Assembly (NCBI GenBank): GCA_964486055.1
Contig: CAZALE010000002.1
Location: 124,001 to 188,000, forward strand
Direction: 5' to 3'
DNA length: 64,000 nucleotides
From: J014 sp964486055
GTDB lineage: Bacteria; Acidobacteriota; Blastocatellia; Pyrinomonadales; Pyrinomonadaceae
In this document: one piece after another, positions 53,501 to 61,771 of the stretch
How the letters are laid out: each line of letters begins with the position of its first letter
Numbering within the stretch: position 1 is the stretch's first letter
Notes under the pieces: model-generated
Database searches by the model: none
Told to the model about the DNA's origin: nothing
What the model saw: the letters and a program-made list of their open reading frames with translations, nothing else
Made by a program: the position numbers and the translations under genes

Positions 53501-54625
53501 GCGGGTTATATCTACACGGCTTATCACAGGTGCTTGAGTAGCGGTTGTCGGATCGGTCGGGCCAGGTGTAAAAGGAGCAGGACTGTCATGCACTGGAATA
53601 AATGCATTAGGATTTGCATAAACATTATAAGTCGCAGACTGAGTCTGATCCTCAGTGATGTTCTTGCGCCATAGCATTACACCGGTTTTCGCGTCTACTA
53701 TGACGTAATAAGCATTCACAGGTTTCCAGATCAGCACTCTCCAGGCTGGGACAGCAACACCAGGTTCAGTCGGAAAATACATTTTTTCGGCTGTGATGTC
53801 CCAATCACCGCCACGTCCGAATTTGACTTTCAGATCATTTGACACAGCTTGATTTATAACAGTGTCATCCTGCTTGAGTTCGTAATTGGCATATCTAGCC
53901 GCCGCAACAACAGCGTCAGCAGGATTTCCAAAATCTGTAGAAACATTCTGGTAATCGAGTCCCGGTGCAAGATTATTTATGATACGCAGAATCTCACGAT
54001 TTTTAGTAAAACCTGCCTTAACTTCACCACGGAACACTGGGATCCCATTGATTCTTTGCTCGAGATGAGCAAAGCCCATGTTACCGGCAGGGTTCTCGTA
54101 ATCGGCTGTCACCACTAATGAATTCGCTTGATCGTCAGTAATTCCAAACAAGTCATTGTACTGCTTAACGAAGTTACGCAATATTTCAGAACGCTTCATC
54201 TGCGAGGGTTCTGTAAGTGTTGCTATTTCGTTTCTCCATACATCAGGTGTGATAACCTCAGGAATTTTTATATCGGTGTTGTATTCAAATTTCACATGTG
54301 GGATTCTGCTCTGTAGAGCCTTCTCTCCACGCACAAAACCTTCTCTTATATCCGCAACTGCTGCGGCATCTTTACCAGCTTTTTCGCGAAATTCTTGCAG
54401 AATCAAATGCGCTTGTTTCGAATTATCTTCACGAATGTCGTAATTTTCTAATCCTTCCTCATGGCTTTCTGTTCTTTGGATCCCTTTTTGGGGGACTTTG
54501 CTTTGTGTGCTTGCCTCAGATTGGAATAGCCATGGGATTAATATTACTCCCAGCATCAATCCAATCGTGAGCAAACTTATCGATAAACCTTTTCTTGTTT
54601 CATCTAATTTTTTCCACATATTCAT
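50546..54625 (-). CDS. Secreted M36 fungalysin-type protease with P-domain and FG-GAP repeats
   Basis: 1359 residues from the ATG at 54625, which follows AGGAGG by 6 bases. Order: signal anchor (~12-35), FTP/PepSY-type propeptide (~60-310), M36 catalytic domain with the zinc motif HEVTHG at 546-551 and later GEGWSDFYAHV, a CARDB-like beta domain (~760-890), a proprotein-convertase-type P-domain (~910-1065; DLDFLLVGPGGQKYIF, NGTWTLYLVDD), and six C-terminal FG-GAP/VCBS repeats with DxDGDGKxD calcium loops. It should degrade extracellular protein, with the repeats aiding surface binding. A structured 130-base leader and a strong terminator mark it as a separately regulated unit. Confidence 0.92.
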   Translation of the reverse strand: MNMWKKLDETRKGLSISLLTIGLMLGVILIPWLFQSEASTQSKVPQKGIQRTESHEEGLENYDIREDNSKQAHLILQEFREKAGKDAAAVADIREGFVRGEKALQSRIPHVKFEYNTDIKIPEVITPDVWRNEIATLTEPSQMKRSEILRNFVKQYNDLFGITDDQANSLVVTADYENPAGNMGFAHLEQRINGIPVFRGEVKAGFTKNREILRIINNLAPGLDYQNVSTDFGNPADAVVAAARYANYELKQDDTVINQAVSNDLKVKFGRGGDWDITAEKMYFPTEPGVAVPAWRVLIWKPVNAYYVIVDAKTGVMLWRKNITEDQTQSATYNVYANPNAFIPVHDSPAPFTPGPTDPTTATQAPVISRVDITRIGNESPYTFNNLGWITDGQNVTDGNAVEAGIDRDGTNGVDAPQTGNPNRVFTTSSPAWNPPPGNPAPGDDPLTTQAQRGAVIQMFYVMNWYHDELYRLGFTESAFNFQNDNFGRGGLGGDRVSAEGQDSSGTNNANFSTPADGGRGRMQMYIWTGPTPDYDGTTDADVIIHEVTHGTSNRLHGNASGLTSNMSRGMGEGWSDFYAHVMLSEPTDPINGIYTTGGYVTYLITAGFTANYYYGIRRFPKAVISFTGGPNRPACNNGPCPHNPLTFRHLNSNCNTEIGTTTTANISAFPRGPIGSSTCDQVHNAGEIWSSALWEVRALMVQRLGWANGTRCVLQVVTDGMKLAPLNPTFLQERDAIIQAANSLPNFCGTSSSNVSDVREGFRRRGMGFSASIQSTSPAQVTEAFDFPNVQYTDPLVVSDAPGDNDGYPEPGENLLISVSVRNNTGSTINNVFANINGGPNVSYGNIADGQTVTRQIPYTVPAAAPCGSMHQIQINVSSDVGAQPPVTKEFRLGAPVGGPPVTFSNTQALTIPDSGPSSPYGTTINVSGLSGNKKIKFEVTGITHTFPGDLDFLLVGPGGQKYIFLSDSGGGGDVTNLTFTLSDSATQQPSTSQWVAGEFLPYNSGANDPFPSPAPTGPYANAAPAGTDTFTSVFGTNGSNLNGTWTLYLVDDASGDSGSMAGWKLTFESDDYTCSLSPSVKSRADFDGDGKTDLSVYRSSNNTWYLQRSTAGFTAVLWGSGSDIPAPADYDGDGKTDVAVFRGNNTPGQFDFFVLRSSTNTLLSVEWGLNGDKVVPGDYDGDGKADFALYRPSDQFWYILKGSDFTILSMTKFGQAGDIPVAGDFDGDGKSDLTVFRNGTWITRRSSDGNIVFVNWGLSTDLPVPADYDNDNKDDIAVFRPSNGFWYILRSSNGQAQFVQFGASGDVPVPGDYDGDGADDIAVYRSGTWYVNRSTSGLLVSSFGLSSDTPLPKTYIP

Positions 54626-54638
54626 TTCATCCCTCCTC

Positions 54639-54745
54639 AAAGATCTTGTTCTCTAACTCGTCAAGCTGCTGACGACTTAAAAAGTTAAAGTTTAACTCAA
54701 TCAGGTAAACTAGCTCTTTCAGTCAACGAGTTAGAAAAGATCTTT
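54639..54745 (-). promoter_or_regulatory. Structured 5' leader of M36 protease gene
   Basis: A long inverted repeat brackets the leader: 54726-54745 pairs with 54639-54661 (ACGAGTTAGA with TCTAACTCGT, and AAGATCTTT with AAAGATCTT). Inside it are smaller hairpins CGTCA-N6-TGACG (54659-54674) and GTTAAA-g-TTTAAC (54684-54696). The distal arm ends next to the AGGAGG ribosome site, so folding could control translation. Confidence 0.5.
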
Positions 54746-54760
54746 TAAAGGCTTCTTAAA

Positions 54761-54789
54761 AATATACAAAAAATGATTCTGAAACGCAA
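54761..54789 (-). promoter_or_regulatory. Candidate promoter of M36 protease gene
   Basis: On the minus strand TTGCGT (54784-54789), a 17-bp spacer and TATATT (54761-54766). It predicts a start near 54754 and a leader of about 130 bases. The element is flanked by GGCTTCT/AGAAGCC inverted arms (54750-54756 and 54794-54800), a possible operator. Confidence 0.5.
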
Positions 54790-54802
54790 TCAGAGAAGCC
54801 AT

Positions 54803-54827
54803 AACTTATGAAAAATTTCCATAAGTT
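54803..54827. repeat. Inverted repeat AACTTATG-N9-CATAAGTT
   Basis: Perfect 8-bp arms between the YjbQ gene end and the M36 promoter. It could terminate YjbQ transcription poorly (no minus-strand T-run follows) or act as a regulator site for the protease. Confidence 0.4.
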
Positions 54828-54877
54828 TTTCAAATAGGAAAGCCATTTAAGTCATAAAGACAGGACAAAACAGAGAA

Positions 54878-55279
54878 TTATTTAATTGATTGACTTAAAA
54901 CGTGTAAAACTATTTTTCTTTCTCTTGGGCCATCGAATTCACACAAAAAAATGCCTTGCCATCTTCCCAGTAGCAATCGACCACTGTGAAATGGAACTAT
55001 CGTCGACGAACCAATTAGAGAAGCCTTTATGTGAGCATCCGAATTATGTTCGAAGTGACGAAAACCCTGATAGTATTGTGGTATAGTTTTATTCAAGAAT
55101 AATAAAATGTCATGAGGTACGTCAGGATCAGCATTTTCGTTGATGGTAATGCCGCATGTGGTGTGCTGGACAAAAAGATAGCAGATACCTTCACCCTCAG
55201 AGGGAATAAACTTCTCGACCTCTTCGGTTACGTCTATCAGCTCCTCTCGTTTCTTCGAATTAACTTTTATTATTTGCAT
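54878..55279 (-). CDS. YjbQ/UPF0047 family protein
   Basis: 133 residues with the family core LFVQHTTCGITINENADPDVPHD and a C-terminal GRWQGIFLCEFDGPRERKIVLHVL. These single-domain proteins bind a metal through conserved His/Glu residues. Some have thiamine-phosphate-synthase-like activity in vitro, hence the database label, but the physiological role is uncertain. It is not near any thiamine gene here; the downstream gene is the M36 protease. Confidence 0.9.
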   Translation of the reverse strand: MQIIKVNSKKREELIDVTEEVEKFIPSEGEGICYLFVQHTTCGITINENADPDVPHDILLFLNKTIPQYYQGFRHFEHNSDAHIKASLIGSSTIVPFHSGRLLLGRWQGIFLCEFDGPRERKIVLHVLSQSIK

Positions 55280-55339
55280 TCCTTGTTCAATGATAGCACA
55301 AGATTTTCAACTCTCGCCTCAAGATCAGCTTGTTAATGA

Positions 55340-55981
55340 CTAAATTATTTTCGTTGGCGTTGCGGACGCTGACGGTTTGGCAGACGGAGTAAAAAAGGGC
55401 GAGGGCGCAGGTATGATAAAATTGTTCGAATTCCCTTGCGGTGTTGGCGGTGTAGGAGTGACTGATGGAGTCGGTATTGGTGTTTTCGTCGGTGATGGCC
55501 TCAAATTGCCGTTAATACTCATGTTGGTTACAGATCCATTGAATCCATAATTCGTGTTACCATTTACAGCCCTGTTGACGTTAATGTTTTGATTAGCATT
55601 AGTATTCGAGACTGCGTTTTTATCATTTGATCTATTAGAAAAAACCAAGTAACCTGCAAAAAATCCTATGCCCAGCAAGGAAACAGTGGCTACAATCGTC
55701 AATAAAATCACACTTGTCAAATTGCTCGACTGGCCGTTCTGGGTGTAAAAGGGTTCTTGATATCTGGCAACGGAGTAATCCGGCTCACTTGCTGGGATAA
55801 TGATGTGCGGTTTGAAGTCTTGTGAGGCTTGACGATTGTGCCTTATGATGGTTTCCTCCCCGAAGTCAGGTTGTACAGAGAAGTCAGGGTTATTTTTGTC
55901 GACTACTGGCGTGCCGTCCCTTGGACAAAATCGAATTATTTCATCTTCATACTCGGTCTGACATGAAGGACAAAGTTTCAT
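55340..55981 (-). CDS. Zinc-ribbon membrane protein with low-complexity tail
   Basis: 213 residues. The N-terminus CPSCQTEYEDEIIRFCPRDGTPVV carries two Cys pairs (CxxC...CxxD-type) of a cytosolic zinc ribbon. One membrane helix follows at about 90-112 (VILLTIVATVSLLGIGFFAGYLVF). The extracytoplasmic tail is Asn-rich (NTNANQNINVNRAVNGN) and then Pro/Thr/Ser-rich (SPTKTPIPTPSVTPTPPTP). This ribbon type is common in acidobacterial signalling and envelope proteins. Function unknown. It is divergent from crtI. Confidence 0.82.
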   Translation of the reverse strand: MKLCPSCQTEYEDEIIRFCPRDGTPVVDKNNPDFSVQPDFGEETIIRHNRQASQDFKPHIIIPASEPDYSVARYQEPFYTQNGQSSNLTSVILLTIVATVSLLGIGFFAGYLVFSNRSNDKNAVSNTNANQNINVNRAVNGNTNYGFNGSVTNMSINGNLRPSPTKTPIPTPSVTPTPPTPQGNSNNFIIPAPSPFFTPSAKPSASATPTKII

Positions 55982-56002
55982 GCTTCCTCCAATTTGCTGT
56001 AC

Positions 56003-56016
56003 GTTTCAAATGAAAC
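56003..56016. promoter_or_regulatory. Palindrome GTTTCA-AA-TGAAAC
   Basis: A perfect 6-bp inverted repeat in the short divergent gap between the zinc-ribbon gene and crtI. A TTGACT (-35-like) for crtI lies about 15 bases further. The site could serve as an operator for either gene. Confidence 0.35.
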
Positions 56017-56093
56017 TTGAAATCAATGGTTGACTTGATTGTATCATAAAGTCTCATGATAAAAATAGGATTTGATTTAAGGCAGGCTAGTGA

Positions 56094-57629
56094 ATGAAAG
56101 AAGTAATCGTAATAGGTGGTGGATTAGGAGGACTCGCAACAGCATGTCGTCTAGCAAAATCTGGATTTCCCGTGACCATTATAGAAAAAAATGAGAGGCT
56201 GGGCGGCAAAGTTAATTTAATTGAAGCAAATGGTTATAGGTTTGACACGGGGGCATCGCTTCTTACCTTGCCAGAGATACTTCAGGAACTTTTTAGTTTC
56301 TGTGGGAGGGATCTCACTGAATACCTAAGCTTAGTTCCTTTGGATCCAATCTGTAGATACTTCTGGGAGGATGGCACCACATTAGACATATATAAAGATT
56401 TAGAGCTGACCAAAAAAGCAATTGCTCAGATTGCGCCGGACGATCTAGCCTCCTTTGACACTTACATACGCGACGCCAGAGCAAAATATGAGATTTCAAA
56501 ACGCACCTTTCTAGCCACTAGTTTGAACAAGCTGCCAAAAATTCTGTCACCATCAAACGGTAGATTTTTTAAGAACTTATTAGATTTACTGAGAATTTCA
56601 TCGCTGAAAACACTAGACAAACACAACAAGAGCTATTTTCGCTCACCAAAGTTACGCCAACTATTTAATCGATACGCGACCTACAATGGATCGTCACCTT
56701 ATAAAATCCCCGCAACCTTTGCATTGATTCCATACGTAGAGCTTGGTTTCGGTGCTTGGTATCCGATAGGAGGAATCTATGAGATCCCTAGATCACTAGA
56801 AAAGCTAGCTCGAGAACTCGGTGTAAGCATCTTGACCAAAACCGAAGTGAAAAAAATAGTGGTTGAGGGCTCCAGAGCCATCGCAGTCGAAACTCCAGAC
56901 AAAACTTTAAAAGCACATTACATTGTTTCTAATGCCGATGGAGTAGAAACTTACCGGAGATTACTCTCAATCAACAACCGTTTTGTAAATCGTGAACCAT
57001 CATGCAGCGGGTTTGTGCTGATGATAGGTGCTAAAAAACGCTTCCCAACTCTTGCTCACCACAATATCTTCTTTTCCAAAGACTACGGGGCAGAATTCGA
57101 GCAAATCTTTGACAAACTATTACCGCCAGATAATCCCACCATATATGTTTGCGCTACGTCAAAGACAGATTCTACACAAGCACCGGATGGTTGTGAGAAC
57201 TTATTTATCATGGTAAATGCTCCATATCTGACCGAAAAAGTAAATTGGAGCCATTATAAAAAGCCTTATCGGGACTTAATAATAGGAAAACTCGAGAAAG
57301 CCGGCTTAGATGGACTTGAAAAGTCTATCGAATTCGAGGCTACCATTACCCCTGAAGATTTCGCTCAAAACACACGCTCAAATAAGGGTTCAATCTATGG
57401 AATCTCCTCAAATGGCATCTTATCTGCGTTTCTCAGAATACCAAACAAATCTAGAGAGATAGATAATCTTTACTTCGTCGGTGGTGCCGCACATCCAGGA
57501 GGCGGAATTCCTCTAGTTCTACTTTCAGCTAGAATGGTCTCTGAGATGATAGTTGAAAACAGCCTTGGCATTCAACGCCACGGACATCGAGGATTGAATT
57601 CGCACAAAAGTAACCCTTGTTTGCTCTAA
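56094..57629 (+). CDS. crtI: Phytoene desaturase-family carotenoid enzyme (CrtI type)
   Basis: 511 residues. FAD-binding VIGGGLGGLATACRLAKSGFPVTIIEKNERLGGKVN at the N-terminus, the YPIGGIYEIPRSLEKLA segment, and the C-terminal signature GGAAHPGGGIPLVLLSARM, typical of CrtI/CrtN desaturases. It should introduce double bonds into phytoene or a related C30/C40 precursor; related CrtD or CrtO functions cannot be excluded. A CruA/CruP-type lycopene cyclase lies 1.7 kb downstream on the other strand, so a cyclic carotenoid pathway is likely. No phytoene synthase gene is in the window. Confidence 0.9.
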   Translation: MKEVIVIGGGLGGLATACRLAKSGFPVTIIEKNERLGGKVNLIEANGYRFDTGASLLTLPEILQELFSFCGRDLTEYLSLVPLDPICRYFWEDGTTLDIYKDLELTKKAIAQIAPDDLASFDTYIRDARAKYEISKRTFLATSLNKLPKILSPSNGRFFKNLLDLLRISSLKTLDKHNKSYFRSPKLRQLFNRYATYNGSSPYKIPATFALIPYVELGFGAWYPIGGIYEIPRSLEKLARELGVSILTKTEVKKIVVEGSRAIAVETPDKTLKAHYIVSNADGVETYRRLLSINNRFVNREPSCSGFVLMIGAKKRFPTLAHHNIFFSKDYGAEFEQIFDKLLPPDNPTIYVCATSKTDSTQAPDGCENLFIMVNAPYLTEKVNWSHYKKPYRDLIIGKLEKAGLDGLEKSIEFEATITPEDFAQNTRSNKGSIYGISSNGILSAFLRIPNKSREIDNLYFVGGAAHPGGGIPLVLLSARMVSEMIVENSLGIQRHGHRGLNSHKSNPCLL

Positions 57630-57634
57630 GAAAA

Positions 57635-58651
57635 TCAAGCCCCGACCATCTGCCTTTTTCTGGCTTGTGATTGAACAGCAGTGATCGCTACGGCGTCTAC
57701 TATATCCTCAGCCTTACAACCACGAGATAAGTCGTTACATGGGCGATCCAGTCCTTGCAGTATAGGTCCGATCGCGATGCCACCCGTGAGTCGTTCAGTC
57801 AATTTATACGCAATATTACCAGAGTTTAGGTCGGGAAATATGAGCACGTTAGCCCTGCCGGCTACTTGACTTCCTGGCGCCTTAGAGGCTGCAACTGACG
57901 GTATCAGGGCCGCATCGGCCTGCAGTTCACCGTCTATCTGCAAATCGGGTTTGCGAGCTCTGACTGTTTTTACTGCTTCCACAATTTTATCGATCGATTT
58001 ATGCTTCGCACTTCCCTTAGTAGAAAAGGAGAGTAAGGCAATGCATGGCTCTGCATCGAGAAAAGTTCTGCAGGATTCGGCTGATGCAATAGCTATCTCA
58101 GCCAACTCAGATGCTGTAGGTTCGATCACCACGCCACAATCTGAATAAATCATAGCGCCATCTACACCAAATTTCTTGTCTGGAACTACCATCAGAAAAA
58201 ATGAGGAGACTATTCTAAATCCATCTCTTAAACCTATACATCTGATGGCTGCTGCTACTGTATGAGCCGTTGTGTTAGTAGCGCCTGCAACTGATCCATC
58301 GGCTTTTCCTAATCTAACTAGAAGATTTGCGTAATACAGAGGATCTCTAACGGTTATCTCTGCTTCTTCAAGTGTTACTCCCTTTGAACGCCTGATTTCG
58401 TGGTAATACTGTGCTATTTTTCCGAAATTAGGATCTTTTCGATGATCAAGAATCGATATCCCATTCAGATTTACACCGGCGTCTCTAGCAACCGCACGTA
58501 TCTTTTCCTCGTCACCAAGAAGAGTTATTTTAGCTATCTTGTTCTTGGTGCAAATCTCTGCTGCTATCACTGTTCTTTTATCTTCTCCCTCAGGTAAGAG
58601 AATATGCTGAATGTCTGAGGAGGCCTTTGATCTTATCTTTTCCAGGATCAT
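57635..58651 (-). CDS. pta: Phosphate acetyltransferase
   Basis: 338 residues of the single-domain PTA_PTB family: ILLPEGEDKRTVIAAEI at the start, GKADGSVAGATNTTAHTVAAAIRCIG, and near the C-terminus GRANVLIFPDLNSGNIAYKLTERLTG and GPILQGLDRPCNDLSRGC. It interconverts acetyl-CoA and acetyl phosphate. Acetate kinase is not adjacent. The gene is convergent with crtI, 5 bases apart. Phosphate butyryltransferase is a less likely alternative because the C-terminal motif is of Pta type. Confidence 0.94.
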   Translation of the reverse strand: MILEKIRSKASSDIQHILLPEGEDKRTVIAAEICTKNKIAKITLLGDEEKIRAVARDAGVNLNGISILDHRKDPNFGKIAQYYHEIRRSKGVTLEEAEITVRDPLYYANLLVRLGKADGSVAGATNTTAHTVAAAIRCIGLRDGFRIVSSFFLMVVPDKKFGVDGAMIYSDCGVVIEPTASELAEIAIASAESCRTFLDAEPCIALLSFSTKGSAKHKSIDKIVEAVKTVRARKPDLQIDGELQADAALIPSVAASKAPGSQVAGRANVLIFPDLNSGNIAYKLTERLTGGIAIGPILQGLDRPCNDLSRGCKAEDIVDAVAITAVQSQARKRQMVGA

Positions 58652-58729
58652 AACAAAACAAAATTTAACATAGAAACTTTCTGATCTGAAACTTGCAATC
58701 TAGCCGAGGTAAATTCTAAACTTCTTGAT

Positions 58730-59215
58730 GTGCACGGCGAGATGAATAAAACAGAAAAGAAGCAAACGGCTAAAATTCATCTAAAGTCGAGGATTAAAAA
58801 TCTTTTGCTCTTTCTTCCGAATCTACTATTACTACTGGGAAGACTGATCAAAGATCCACGCGTGCCGAAGACTGAAAAAGCGCTTTTACTAGCAGCCATC
58901 GTCTACGCCATAGCTCCGCTCGATTTTCTACCAGACCTTATTCCATTTGTTGGACAAGTCGATGACATTTATCTGATAGCGCTTACTGTTCTGAGACTAA
59001 TTAATAACACTGAAGAAGAAATTGTCCGCCAGCATTGGTCTGGCGGCGGAGACATTGTTGCTTTGGCTGATGCAGTTGCCAACCTAGCCCCAATTATCCT
59101 GCCAAAAAGAGTCTCAAAAGTCATAACTTCTAAGGTTGAACTAGCAAAATCGGACGAGATAATTAACTCACTCGCAAAAGGCAAAAACCGCATAATAAAA
59201 GAAATCCCGCAATAG
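58730..59215 (+). CDS. YkvA/DUF1232 membrane protein
   Basis: 161 residues. The DUF1232 core ALLLAAIVYAIAPLDFLPDLIPFVGQVDDIYLIALTVL (about 50-90) is distinctive. A basic N-terminus and charged C-terminus flank one or two membrane segments. Start uncertain: GTG at 58730 or ATG at 58742, both without a strong ribosome site. The family is widespread and uncharacterised. Divergent from pta. Confidence 0.85.
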   Translation: MHGEMNKTEKKQTAKIHLKSRIKNLLLFLPNLLLLLGRLIKDPRVPKTEKALLLAAIVYAIAPLDFLPDLIPFVGQVDDIYLIALTVLRLINNTEEEIVRQHWSGGGDIVALADAVANLAPIILPKRVSKVITSKVELAKSDEIINSLAKGKNRIIKEIPQ

Positions 59216-59330
59216 AACTTTGCCCGCGATAAAATTGCTCAAGAACCTCATTTCTCTTTTGCAAAACTGCACTCAGAACTTCATCAGGATTTATCAGCCA
59301 AATCTTTCAGAGCTTGAAAGGTGATCAAAT

Positions 59331-60962
59331 CTAGCCTTCTTTCTCAATATTTCCAATGGCTCTAAAATCAAGTTTTCTCTCATCCAAAAACGCCTCGAGG
59401 ATGTTTGCAATCCACCAAAAAGCCCCCTTGATACCAAGGTGTTCAAACATCAATTTAAATACCTTCGGATGCAAAGTAGCAGTCTTTATTAGTAATTGTT
59501 TAAATGAAGCAAAGCGCATCCTATCTTGGAAAAGCTCTCTTGCTATCTCTGGTTCAAGTTTGCTGAGCGCCATCATCACAGCGTTCATGGTCTCATTAAC
59601 CACTGACGGCTTACTCTTCGGCGTCGGACGCATGAATTCGGCAAGGCTTGCCATTTGAGCTACATTGGATTCATACGCACAGATATTTGATAAGCTGGAC
59701 TGATTAAGCTCGTTACTCTCCAGGGCTTGCTGAGTTAGAGTAGTCAGCTTCCGAAAATTTCTAACAAAAGAGCCAAAACCACAAAACGTAAGAGGACTTG
59801 ATAACCCAGCGGCATCGCCCATTAGCAACACTCTATCCACAGCTACCTGCTTCAAATTCCTCCAACCCTTATGATGAAAGCTAGGAATATATCCAAATAC
59901 TGGCTTAACAACCCTCCAACTTCCGCCTCTGGCCTTGTATTGTGGCAATTTCTCAAAATACTCCTCAAAAAGCCTAAACAAGGATTTATCGGTGCTAGAA
60001 TCAACTGAATCATAGAAAAACAAGTACGTTGTGTATTCATCTCTCAGAGGATCACCAGCGAATCCTTCCCAGATCAGTTGTCGCCCATCCGTTATATCTT
60101 CCGTAGAAACTAATATCTCGCCGACTGAAAAATCAACTTCATTCTTATCAAAACCACGCTCAAAACCTTTGGCAACCGTCCCAACCGTGGGACATACATG
60201 AGTAATTGAACAACCTGAGTTTAATTGTCGTGAAATATTGGAATTAGTACCCGTCGCGTCTATTAATAATCTCCCAGCAAAAAATCTTTTCCTTTTAGTT
60301 TTGACCTCCTCACACTCAACTAAAACTTCATGCCTTAAGACGTAAACTCGGGTGAGCTTCAAATAATCAACTATCTTCGAGTTGGTGTTTCTTATTTTCT
60401 CTGAAGCCAAAGATAAGAGTTTATCAGCGTCTATCGCTACATTGAGAACGTTTTCCATTCGGAAGGGCGGAGCCTTTACTTTTGAATTCGCGTCATAAAA
60501 TTTAACGAAACCGTACCTGTAACGATTTACGATGGCTCTTTGTAACTCCTCTTGGGTAAAAAGTCCAGATTTTACAAACTCTTGCAATTCCTCATCGGAA
60601 ATATTCCAATCACGGTGGGTTTTACCAACCTTAAAGGCATCGAAAACCAGCACTCTTCTTGAATATTTGAGACTCATTAGAGTGGCATGCAAAAGTCCGA
60701 GCGTACCTCCCGCGTAGATAATGTCAAATCCCCTCTCTACATCAACATTTCTAGGCTCGTAATCAAAGATAACAATCTCGTCAAAATGTTTAGGATTTTC
60801 TACGAAAGATTTCCATCGCTGCTCTAAAGCCCATATCCGCCGTAAGTACTCCTCTCCATTCGCTAAGTGTGATAGGTTTTGAATCAAGAGCGGATATTTT
60901 TTACCAATAGAGACCAAATTGAAATCTTCAAAATCCATGGCTATTTTTTCGCTTTCTCCCAC
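59331..60962 (-). CDS. CruA/CruP-family lycopene cyclase-like flavoprotein
   Basis: 543 residues. The dinucleotide-binding strand reads FDIIYAGGTLGLLHATLMSLKYSRRVLVFD, followed by WNISDEELQEFVKSGLFTQEEL. The GGTLG plus WNIS...EL combination is characteristic of CruA/CruP lycopene cyclases of green sulfur bacteria, cyanobacteria and plants. Later come a Rossmann LLIDATGTNSNISRQL and VLLMGDAAGLSSPLTFCGFGSFVRN. It should cyclise lycopene ends, in keeping with crtI nearby. The GTG start overlaps mazG by 22 bases; an inner ATG at 60938 is an alternative. Plant CruP itself may not be a true cyclase, so activity is uncertain. Confidence 0.82.
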   Translation of the reverse strand: MGESEKIAMDFEDFNLVSIGKKYPLLIQNLSHLANGEEYLRRIWALEQRWKSFVENPKHFDEIVIFDYEPRNVDVERGFDIIYAGGTLGLLHATLMSLKYSRRVLVFDAFKVGKTHRDWNISDEELQEFVKSGLFTQEELQRAIVNRYRYGFVKFYDANSKVKAPPFRMENVLNVAIDADKLLSLASEKIRNTNSKIVDYLKLTRVYVLRHEVLVECEEVKTKRKRFFAGRLLIDATGTNSNISRQLNSGCSITHVCPTVGTVAKGFERGFDKNEVDFSVGEILVSTEDITDGRQLIWEGFAGDPLRDEYTTYLFFYDSVDSSTDKSLFRLFEEYFEKLPQYKARGGSWRVVKPVFGYIPSFHHKGWRNLKQVAVDRVLLMGDAAGLSSPLTFCGFGSFVRNFRKLTTLTQQALESNELNQSSLSNICAYESNVAQMASLAEFMRPTPKSKPSVVNETMNAVMMALSKLEPEIARELFQDRMRFASFKQLLIKTATLHPKVFKLMFEHLGIKGAFWWIANILEAFLDERKLDFRAIGNIEKEG

Positions 60963-61732
60963 AATTGATCCATCTCTTCCAAAGTAGCTCCTTCTAGATT
61001 CTTTCCATCTTGACCCAGTAGCTCCTCGACTTTCTGAAACCGCTCTCTAAATTTTATATTGGCCTTTTTAAGGGCTGTCTCTGGCTCTACTCCTAGCTTC
61101 CTTGCCAAATTAACCACCGCGAAAAGCAGGTCGCCTATCTCTTCCTCAACTTCAAATTGCTGGCCGCGATTCAATGCTTCTTTCAATTCATTAATTTCCT
61201 CCTCGATTTTGCGGAACACACCGTCAATATCCTGCCAATCAAATCCAACTTTAGCTGCTTCTTTACTTAACTTCAAAGCTTCTAAAAGGGCAGGAAAATG
61301 GATAGGCACAGACTCTAGGATAGACTTTTGCTCCTTAGGTTTGCCACTAGTTATTTCTCTTTGAATTGCTTTTAATCTATCCCAATTTCTCAAGACCTCC
61401 TCAGCATGCGTGAATTTTTCATCGCCGAAAACGTGGGGATGACGTAGGATCAATTTCTGAGTCACACCGCCTACAACATCTCTGATGTTGAAATCTCCGC
61501 GTTCCTCTGCTATAAGCGAATGAAAAACTACCTGCAGGAGAATGTCACCTAATTCCTCTTTCAGCGCCTCTGGATCGCTTTCGACTTTCTCAATCGCAGA
61601 GAAAGCCTCATAACACTCTTCTATCAAATAAGGGGCCAAACTTTTATGAGTCTGCTCTCTATCCCAAGGACAGCCCCCGGGCGATCTTAGCGTTCTCATC
61701 GTATCCAATAGTTTCTCAAACTCATCAGCCAT
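60941..61732 (-). CDS. mazG: Nucleoside triphosphate pyrophosphohydrolase MazG
   Basis: 263 residues with two MazG domains: N-terminal LRSPGGCPWDREQTHKSLAPYLIEECYEAFSAIE with EExxE-type metal residues, and a second in the C-terminal half (EEIGDLLFAVVNLARKLGVEPETALKKAN). The motif EELGDILLQVVFH supplies further acidic ligands. The enzyme hydrolyses NTPs to NMP and pyrophosphate, cleaning damaged nucleotides. It lies 39 bases after moeA and overlaps the CruA/CruP gene. Confidence 0.95.
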   Translation of the reverse strand: MADEFEKLLDTMRTLRSPGGCPWDREQTHKSLAPYLIEECYEAFSAIEKVESDPEALKEELGDILLQVVFHSLIAEERGDFNIRDVVGGVTQKLILRHPHVFGDEKFTHAEEVLRNWDRLKAIQREITSGKPKEQKSILESVPIHFPALLEALKLSKEAAKVGFDWQDIDGVFRKIEEEINELKEALNRGQQFEVEEEIGDLLFAVVNLARKLGVEPETALKKANIKFRERFQKVEELLGQDGKNLEGATLEEMDQLWEKAKK

Positions 61733-61771
61733 AGTTTTTTAATACCTCAACATGTACGGAACTTTTTAAAA

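Noticed and set aside
53372..53674. 100-codon plus-strand ORF and several similar ones in 51043-54570
   Set aside because: All lie antisense to the M36 protease, which has unmistakable domains throughout.
54878..55279. Thiamine biosynthesis gene
   Set aside because: YjbQ proteins carry this label in databases from weak in vitro activity; no thiamine gene or TPP riboswitch is nearby.
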